Below, piece by piece: positions 1 to 6,706 of a DNA stretch of 6,706 nucleotides. Origin of the DNA: Treponema sp. (GTDB lineage Bacteria > Spirochaetota > Spirochaetia > Treponematales > Breznakiellaceae); contig JAISBK010000171.1 of the NCBI GenBank assembly GCA_031266255.1, forward strand, positions 1 through 6,706, written 5' to 3'. The position numbers and the translations under genes were made by a program. The stretch's first letter is position 1. Each line of letters begins with the position of its first letter. The notes beneath the pieces were generated by a model, which saw only the letters and a list, made by a program, of their open reading frames with translations, was not told the DNA's origin and did no database searches.

Positions 1-857
1 ATACGGACACCGTCCAAGGTTCCTCCGCCAAGGAGCATTCGGGCGAAACGCATATAATCGCCAATGGTGGTGACCAGGCCGCCTCCACCTTTCTCAAGAG
101 GTGGACGGGTAAGGTGACGTTTATCCTGCTCACCAGTAACATAGGAGCCATCTTCATTTTGGGTATAAAACAGACTTAAGCGATCCTGTTTTTCAGGAGG
201 TACATAAAAACCGGTGTCGATCATACCCAGGGGCAACAATACTTCTTCTTTGAAAAAATCCCCCAGTTGTTTACCACTTATCACTTCAATAATGCCGCCG
301 ATTACATCCATGCCCAACCCATATTGAAACTTTTCGCCGGGATGGAACTGGAGGGGTGTACGCCCAATTTCGTCCACCAACCGCCTGGTATTCCAGGGCT
401 GGCCAGCGTCTCTATCGGCATTCATCCGTATCCAGACTTCGTTTAGTATATCCGAACTAAGGGAACGTCCGGGATGGTTATACGGAATACCGCTAGTCAT
501 GGTGAGCAAATCTTTTACTGTATTGGGGCGTTCCGCCGGGATAATTCTACGGTTACCTTGAGGATCTACCAGAAGGACAGTTTGGTCATGAAACGAAGAA
601 AAATACTCATATACCGGATCATCCAGCCGAACCTGCCCACGCTCATATAAAATAAGCAGAGCCGTTACGGTAATAACCTTAGTCATTGAGTAGATACGAA
701 ATAAGGTATCGTCATCGGTAGGCTTTTGGGGCTGGTATTCACCCTGCTGAAAACGGTAAATCTGCCGGCCACCCTGCCAGACCATGGCGCTCACAAGCGG
801 AAGCCGTCCCTTCAAAACAAAATCACTAAGCAGTGTATCAATGTGAGAAATAGACAT
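1..857 (-). CDS. Serine hydrolase, beta-lactamase/EstB-like family (3' end outside window)
   Basis: Partial gene: 285 codons are visible and read without a stop to the window edge. The protein belongs to the class C beta-lactamase/penicillin-binding-protein fold family (Pfam Beta-lactamase, PF00144), whose members are esterases, D-aminopeptidases or transacylases using an acyl-serine intermediate. The SxxK box is Ser57-Met-Thr-Lys60, following IY. Further family marks are LLTMTSGIPY (about 131-140), the second box Tyr179-Gly-Leu-Gly in FQYGLGMDVIGG, and GGGGLVTTIGDYMRFARMLL near the visible end. Family members usually run 370-400 residues, so about 100 are missing, including the third (His/Lys-x-Gly) box. 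There is no signal peptide, so the protein is probably cytoplasmic. The ATG at 857 is the first possible start: an in-frame TAA lies at 870-872, and AAAGGGG (864-870) sits 6 bases upstream. It follows the binding-protein gene after 136 bases, in the same direction. The substrate cannot be read from sequence; a deacylase acting on imported sugars is plausible by context only. A true antibiotic beta-lactamase is unlikely. Confidence 0.9.
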   Translation of the reverse strand, partial: MSISHIDTLLSDFVLKGRLPLVSAMVWQGGRQIYRFQQGEYQPQKPTDDDTLFRIYSMTKVITVTALLILYERGQVRLDDPVYEYFSSFHDQTVLLVDPQGNRRIIPAERPNTVKDLLTMTSGIPYNHPGRSLSSDILNEVWIRMNADRDAGQPWNTRRLVDEIGRTPLQFHPGEKFQYGLGMDVIGGIIEVISGKQLGDFFKEEVLLPLGMIDTGFYVPPEKQDRLSLFYTQNEDGSYVTGEQDKRHLTRPPLEKGGGGLVTTIGDYMRFARMLLGGGTLDGVR

Positions 858-863
858 TTGATA

Positions 864-870
864 CCCCTTT
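864..870 (-). promoter_or_regulatory. Ribosome binding site of the serine hydrolase
   Basis: AAAGGGG on the minus strand lies 6 bases before the ATG at 857. With the in-frame TAA at 870-872, which rules out any earlier start, it fixes the start of the serine hydrolase. Confidence 0.6.
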
Positions 871-891
871 TACTTTTCAGCTTGGCAATAC

Positions 892-930
892 GAAACTTCC
901 TCAAAACCTGATTGATTTTGGGGAAGCTTC
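892..930 (-). other. Intergenic hairpin between binding-protein and serine-hydrolase genes
   Basis: An imperfect inverted repeat forms a long stem in the minus-strand transcript. Nine pairs (GAAGCUUCC with GGAAGUUUC, one G-U wobble) are followed by one C/A mismatch and five more pairs (CAAAA with UUUUG), around a 9-base loop. In a plus-strand transcript the wobble becomes an A/C mismatch, so the fold is slightly better in the direction of transcription of the flanking genes. No U-tract follows, so it is not a canonical intrinsic terminator. It starts 63 bases after the binding-protein stop and ends 21 bases before the AAAGGGG ribosome site. This suits a 3' stabiliser of the transporter message, a partial attenuator, or an operator-like palindrome. 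The structure is seen directly; the role is inference. Confidence 0.55.
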
Positions 931-993
931 GTTTGCTCAAAGTACAGGTGTGGCTCCTCCTTTCTTCGGAAAATCGCACACGCAACTTTACTT

Positions 994-2595
994 TTATTTA
1001 CCCAGAGTCCTATTCAGAGCCGTTTGATAAATATCTATACCCTGCTGGACGTTCATTCTCTGGATCTGGGCGATAAAGTCGTCCCACTTACTCATAGGTT
1101 CCGCTCCGATGATAAACTTGTCGAGCCATTCACTCCGGTAAGTGTCTAATTCGGTATTGATAGGAGAAAGGACATTCCTTTCATCTTCAGTCAGAACGAT
1201 AGAATTCATCCAGTTTTCCTGGATAAAATCATTGTTGGTGTAAAGAGTGGTGGCTTCCCGTACCAAGGTATGATCCTCCCGGTCCAGGAGAAAATCAGTA
1301 AGCAATTCGTTTCTTTGGTTCTTGGGCATATCCAAGGTGGTAAGAACATGTGGCAGCTCACCTCTCTCAACTCTGGGGCCATATTCCGGATCTGATACGG
1401 GATTACCATTCTCATCATAGAAGAAAGAAAGGCCTTCGATACCGTAATTCATTAGGATGAAACCTTCCTCGGAATAGCAATACTCAAAAAAATCAAGGAG
1501 ACGATCGGGCCTTGCGGTTCTAACATTAATACCAACGCTCCGTTCCCTAATTTTGGGATAATGGTTATCGGTACGACGCAGTCCAGTACGAGGACTCTGC
1601 ATGGGGCCAACGCCAACCATCCGGTATGGGACTCCCTGGGTGATAAATTCCTGATCTGCTGACCTTATGCGAGTAGTATTATCGTGAGTAGCAAAGACTT
1701 CACCCCGGAGAACCCCTTCCCACCAGCGAGTAACTTCAGTTGTGGGGTATTCCCGATCAATAAGGCCTTCCGAATACCACTGCCGGGCAATTTCAACAGC
1801 TTCCTTGAAACGAGAATCAAGAATGCCATATTTAACTTTCCCATCTTCCACAAAATAGTCTTCGTGGATACAGTCGATATAACCCCCTAACAATCTCCTG
1901 AAAATACCATCCCGGCCATAACGAGTAACATAAGGCCTCTTACCATCGGCCCTTGCCTTTGTCAACACACGATGCCAGTCTTCCAGAGTTACCGGTTCCT
2001 TTTCGCCGTATTTTTCAAGCAGATCCCTGCGGAGAAGCAGGATATCCCCCTGCCGCCTTGTGGCAAGACAAGGAACATAACGCTCGTGACCTTCTTCATC
2101 GTTTAGGAGGGTTTGCAGTAGTTCATCCTCTAGTACATATTTGTTGAAGTTGGGATATCGGGGATTACCCTTAGCAATGGTATCTAGGGGAAACCAAGCT
2201 TGGGGATAACGCTTAAGTTGACTCTGAATATTGATCATCACAATATCCGGCACATCCCCGGAAGCCATCATCAGATTAAAAAGTTCATAAGCCTGGTTTG
2301 TAGTTCCACCGGCCACTACCTGCCAATTCAGCCTGACACCAGTCTTTTCCTCCAATCGTTTCATACCTGGTGATTCAGGACTATACCATTCGGTTCTCTG
2401 GCCACTACCATACATAGCGGTCCAGATGGTAGCGGTAACAGGAGTATTTGAATCGCCAAAAGCAAGAGCGGTTTCAACTGGCGATTTCTCACCACTGGAT
2501 TGGGACACCTCGGCAGTTGAATTTCTTCCTTTACATCCCATAAATACCGCAACAAAAATCAATGACGTAAACAAGACGGAACAAATTGTTTTCAT
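994..2595 (-). CDS. ABC sugar transporter solute-binding lipoprotein, LplA-type
   Basis: This is the extracytoplasmic binding component of a carbohydrate ABC importer, 533 residues and full length for the LplA-like group of family 1 solute-binding proteins. A signal peptide (residues 1-20) ends in Phe-Met-Gly-Cys21, a lipobox with Phe at -3; the Cys would carry the lipid anchor. A Ser/Thr/Glu-rich linker follows. Family marks are KTGV (about 84-87), the LMMASGDVPDI block (about 108-118) and LLDFFEYCYSEEGFILMNYGIEG (about 366-388). The C-terminal part reads FIIGAEPMSKWDDFIAQIQRMNVQQGIDIYQTAL, typical of the group. The frame is open back to a GTG at 2631, but I chose the ATG at 2595. GGAGG lies 5 bases ahead of it, and this start puts the Lys residue and hydrophobic core at the very N-terminus. 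It lies 63 bases after the LplC-type permease, with no terminator seen between them, so co-transcription is likely. The ligand is probably an oligosaccharide, perhaps a rhamnogalacturonan fragment given the upstream lyase-like gene. That assignment is inference. Confidence 0.93.
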   Translation of the reverse strand: MKTICSVLFTSLIFVAVFMGCKGRNSTAEVSQSSGEKSPVETALAFGDSNTPVTATIWTAMYGSGQRTEWYSPESPGMKRLEEKTGVRLNWQVVAGGTTNQAYELFNLMMASGDVPDIVMINIQSQLKRYPQAWFPLDTIAKGNPRYPNFNKYVLEDELLQTLLNDEEGHERYVPCLATRRQGDILLLRRDLLEKYGEKEPVTLEDWHRVLTKARADGKRPYVTRYGRDGIFRRLLGGYIDCIHEDYFVEDGKVKYGILDSRFKEAVEIARQWYSEGLIDREYPTTEVTRWWEGVLRGEVFATHDNTTRIRSADQEFITQGVPYRMVGVGPMQSPRTGLRRTDNHYPKIRERSVGINVRTARPDRLLDFFEYCYSEEGFILMNYGIEGLSFFYDENGNPVSDPEYGPRVERGELPHVLTTLDMPKNQRNELLTDFLLDREDHTLVREATTLYTNNDFIQENWMNSIVLTEDERNVLSPINTELDTYRSEWLDKFIIGAEPMSKWDDFIAQIQRMNVQQGIDIYQTALNRTLGK

Positions 2596-2600
2596 TTCTT

Positions 2601-2605
2601 CCTCC
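2601..2605 (-). promoter_or_regulatory. Ribosome binding site deciding the binding-protein start
   Basis: GGAGG on the minus strand, 5 bases before the ATG at 2595. It supports this ATG over the in-frame GTG at 2631, which would add 12 residues in front of the signal peptide. Confidence 0.75.
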
Positions 2606-2658
2606 ATCCTTAAAATATTCATGAACTCCACAAGAGGAGACCATTTGACAAAGATACT

Positions 2659-3534
2659 TCAGCCTTTTATGGAGCCAACCATGACTCCCTTAACAAAATA
2701 TTTCTGGATAAAAGGATAAACCGAAAGAATAGGTGCGGCTGCCACAATAATTACCGCATACTTAATAGTATCAGAAATAATATTTTCATCGATATCTGAA
2801 TAAAGCTGCTCTGCCACATCCTGCATCTGATTCTGAAGAACTATCATACGGAGCCAAAGCTGAAGAGGGTAGAGGCTGTGATCCCTTAAGTAAATAAAGG
2901 CGTTAAACCAGGCATTCCAGTGGCCTACAGCATAAAACATTCCAATGGTCATTATCGCCGCCGTAGAAAGGGGAAGAACAATGCGCAGAAGGACACTAAA
3001 ATCCGAACAGCCATCTATGATAGCCGCCTCTTCAAGCTCTACGGGTAAATTTTGGAAAAAAGTTCTCATAATAATCATATTCCAGGTATTAATGGCGCCA
3101 GGAATTATCATTACCCAAAAGGTATTAAGCATACGATAAGTTCTGATGATAAGATAAGTAGGAACAAGACCGCCACTGAAAAACATGGTCAGGGCGATAA
3201 AAAAGGTACATATCCCCCGGCCTTTAAACTGCTTTCGGGACAGGGGGTAGGCGCCACAAATAGTAAGCGTCAGATTTACAACAGTACCACAAATAGTATA
3301 CAGGATAGTATTCCGGTACCCTATCCAGATATCCTTGTATTTTAGGACCGCCTGGTAAGCTTGAACAGTGAAACCTTTGGGAATTATCCCTACCATGCCC
3401 CGGGCTACATAAGTACCACCCGAAAAAGACGCAGCCAGCACGAACAGGATGGGATAGAGCATAAGGATACACATACAGAGCATGAAAAAAATATTTAATA
3501 TTTCAAAGGTCATCCGGCTTTTGCCTTTCTTCAT
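2659..3534 (-). CDS. ABC sugar transporter permease, LplC/YtcP-type
   Basis: An integral membrane subunit of a carbohydrate importer, 291 residues, full length for the LplC/YtcP branch of binding-protein-dependent permeases (BPD_transp_1, MalG-like). The first membrane segment is about residues 10-34, and further hydrophobic segments follow at about 75-95, 108-128, 138-156, 190-206 and 257-275. The EAA loop that docks on the ATPase is visible as LEEAAIIDGCSDFSVLLRIVLP (about 167-188). Other group marks are GHWNAWFNAFIYLRD (about 204-218), SLYPLQLWLR, and the C-terminus ending in KGVMVGSIKG. It begins only 8 bases after the LplB-type stop. The AGGT of its ribosome site overlaps that TAG stop, so the two subunits are probably translationally coupled, as expected for a heterodimer. 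An alternative internal start at Met8 is possible but has no better ribosome site. Confidence 0.95.
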   Translation of the reverse strand: MKKGKSRMTFEILNIFFMLCMCILMLYPILFVLAASFSGGTYVARGMVGIIPKGFTVQAYQAVLKYKDIWIGYRNTILYTICGTVVNLTLTICGAYPLSRKQFKGRGICTFFIALTMFFSGGLVPTYLIIRTYRMLNTFWVMIIPGAINTWNMIIMRTFFQNLPVELEEAAIIDGCSDFSVLLRIVLPLSTAAIMTIGMFYAVGHWNAWFNAFIYLRDHSLYPLQLWLRMIVLQNQMQDVAEQLYSDIDENIISDTIKYAVIIVAAAPILSVYPFIQKYFVKGVMVGSIKG

Positions 3535-3542
3535 TTTTCTAC

Positions 3543-4511
3543 CTACCAGAGGCTGGTTTCCGAATACCGCTTAGCCAAAGCGTTGGTGCTTCCAATGAGT
3601 ATTAGACCTATTGCAGCGTTAAAAAGCCCTACCGCCGAAGCAAAACTGTACTGAGTTTCAACAAGCCCCCGGCGATACACATAGGTGGATATGACATCGG
3701 CTGTTTCATAAACTGCCGGGTTATACATCAAAAGCACTGCTTCGGAGCCGACAGAAAGAAGATCGCCAACTCGGAAAATAAGCATGATGATAATAGTATT
3801 AACAATGCCGGGAAGAGTAATATGCCATACTTGTCGTAAATGCCCGCATCCGTCGATAATCGCTGCCTCGTAGAGTTCAGGGTTAATTCCCGTAAGAGCT
3901 GCCAAATAAATAATAGTACCCCATCCTACTCCTCGCCAAATGTTCATGAGTGTATAAATGGTACGGAAGTACCTGGGATTTCCCAGAAAATAAATCTTCT
4001 CCCCTCCGAATAGGGCAATAATGTTGTTGATCAGCCCACGGTCAGGGGATAAAAATTCCACGACCATCGAAACAATGATGACTGTCGAAATAAAGTGAGG
4101 AAGGTAGCTGATGGTCTGGGTAATCCGTTTAAAGAGCCCGTTTTTCAGTTCATTAAAAAGAAGGGCAAGAAGAATGGGAGCAGGAAACCCGAAAAGGAGA
4201 CCGTAAAAACTAAGGAGGAAAGTATTCCGTAAAAGACGCCAGAAGAACACAGACTGGAAAAACTGTTTAAAATAGAGAAAACCGACCCATGGACTACCCA
4301 CAATTCCTTTAAAAATATTGTAGTTTTTAAATGCGATAATAATTCCATACATTGGCACATAGTGAAAGAGTATATACCACACCGCTACCGGCAAAAAGAG
4401 GAAATAGAGGTATTTGTAACGCATAAAATAACGCCAACTTTTTTTATATCTCTCCACTACCGAAAGCACTGAAATTGCCGTCAATCCTCCCGCTTGATTT
4501 TTTCTCTGCAT
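3543..4511 (-). CDS. ABC sugar transporter permease, LplB/YtcO-type
   Basis: The partner membrane subunit (MalF-like side) of the importer, 322 residues from the chosen start, normal for the LplB family. A basic cytoplasmic tail (about 1-33) leads into a first membrane segment at about 34-52, in YLYFLFLPVAVWYILFHYVPMYG. The LplB hallmarks FKNYNIFKGI and WVGFLYFKQFF follow at about 61-85. The EAA loop is YEAAIIDGCGHLRQVWHITLPGI (about 214-236). The C-terminal part ends in RYSETSLW, typical of the family. The open frame extends to a TTG at 4631, overlapping the lyase-like gene by 53 bases, but those extra 40 residues do not look like LplB. The ATG at 4511 has GGAG 6 bases upstream; an ATG at 4523 is the next alternative. 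It lies 67 bases after the lyase-like gene and 8 bases before the second permease, in one apparent operon. Confidence 0.95.
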   Translation of the reverse strand: MQRKNQAGGLTAISVLSVVERYKKSWRYFMRYKYLYFLFLPVAVWYILFHYVPMYGIIIAFKNYNIFKGIVGSPWVGFLYFKQFFQSVFFWRLLRNTFLLSFYGLLFGFPAPILLALLFNELKNGLFKRITQTISYLPHFISTVIIVSMVVEFLSPDRGLINNIIALFGGEKIYFLGNPRYFRTIYTLMNIWRGVGWGTIIYLAALTGINPELYEAAIIDGCGHLRQVWHITLPGIVNTIIIMLIFRVGDLLSVGSEAVLLMYNPAVYETADVISTYVYRRGLVETQYSFASAVGLFNAAIGLILIGSTNALAKRYSETSLW

Positions 4512-4517
4512 CACACA

Positions 4518-4521
4518 CTCC
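4518..4521 (-). promoter_or_regulatory. Ribosome binding site deciding the LplB-type permease start
   Basis: GGAG on the minus strand, 6 bases before the ATG at 4511. It overlaps the alternative ATG at 4521-4523, which itself has only an A/T-rich stretch ahead of it, so 4511 is preferred. Confidence 0.55.
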
Positions 4522-4540
4522 ATTAAAAAGAACTGGGCGG

Positions 4541-4559
4541 AAAAACAACTCCGAGAGTT
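4541..4559 (-). terminator. Weak hairpin with short U-run between lyase-like and LplB genes
   Basis: In the minus-strand transcript AACUC and GAGUU pair (5 pairs, 3-base loop, 4547-4559), followed by G and five U residues (4541-4545). It lies 20 bases after the stop of the lyase-like gene. The stem is too short for an efficient terminator. At most it would let part of transcription stop before the transporter genes. Confidence 0.2.
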
Positions 4560-4578
4560 TCTGGAATACAATAAAAAC

Positions 4579-6706
<2,128 letters not shown>

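Noticed and set aside
726..911. Plus-strand 61-codon open frame across the start of the serine hydrolase
   Set aside because: It overlaps the N-terminal coding part and the hairpin, and its product shows no family features.
955..960. GGAGGA on the minus strand after the binding-protein gene, resembling a ribosome site
   Set aside because: No ATG or GTG with a usable frame follows at proper distance. A TTG 14 bases on opens only about 40 codons overlapping the serine hydrolase in another frame. Probably chance.
961..972. Four-pair stem with UUCG loop on the plus strand
   Set aside because: The genes are transcribed from the minus strand, where the loop is not UUCG, and four A/U-rich pairs are too few to matter.
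2626..2640. Short CTCC/GGAG inverted repeat between LplC-type and binding-protein genes
   Set aside because: Only four pairs and no U-run; not enough for a terminator or a regulatory site.

Overview
The window carries one minus-strand gene cluster, probably from a draft or metagenomic contig of a host-associated or plant-polysaccharide-degrading bacterium. Both outer genes are cut by the window edges. The transporter is of the LplA/LplB/LplC type, common in Paenibacillus-like Firmicutes and in gut or free-living spirochaetes. The binding protein's lipobox (Phe-Met-Gly-Cys) has Phe at -3, which fits the looser spirochaetal lipobox better than the Firmicute one. A spirochaete (Treponema/Spirochaeta-like) is my best guess, not a firm assignment.

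In the direction of transcription, from high to low coordinates: (i) 6658-6706 is a nearly pure G run at the edge, almost certainly a sequencing or assembly artefact; (ii) 4579 to about 6657 encodes a large protein resembling the exo-rhamnogalacturonan lyase (PcRGLX, polysaccharide lyase family 26-like) proteins, with its N-terminus lost into the G run; (iii) 3543-4511 is an LplB-type ABC sugar permease; (iv) 2659-3534 is an LplC-type ABC sugar permease; (v) 994-2595 is an LplA-type solute-binding lipoprotein; (vi) 1-857 is a beta-lactamase-fold serine hydrolase whose C-terminal third lies outside the window. The gaps are 67, 8, 63 and 136 bases. The last holds a strong imperfect hairpin (892-930). 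There is no stretch over 300 bases without a gene.

The simplest reading is a catabolic operon. The lipoprotein captures an oligosaccharide, the two permeases import it, and the lyase-like enzyme degrades it. The serine hydrolase may remove ester substituents or act on a related ligand. Rhamnogalacturonan-type pectin fragments are the favoured substrate, inferred from the lyase family only. No ATPase gene is present, as is usual for LplABC-type loci, which generally borrow a shared MsmX-type ATPase encoded elsewhere. I found no RNA gene, CRISPR array, insertion sequence, prophage gene or clearly new system. The most useful second looks are the lyase-like enzyme, the link to the serine hydrolase, the intergenic hairpin and the artefactual G tail.
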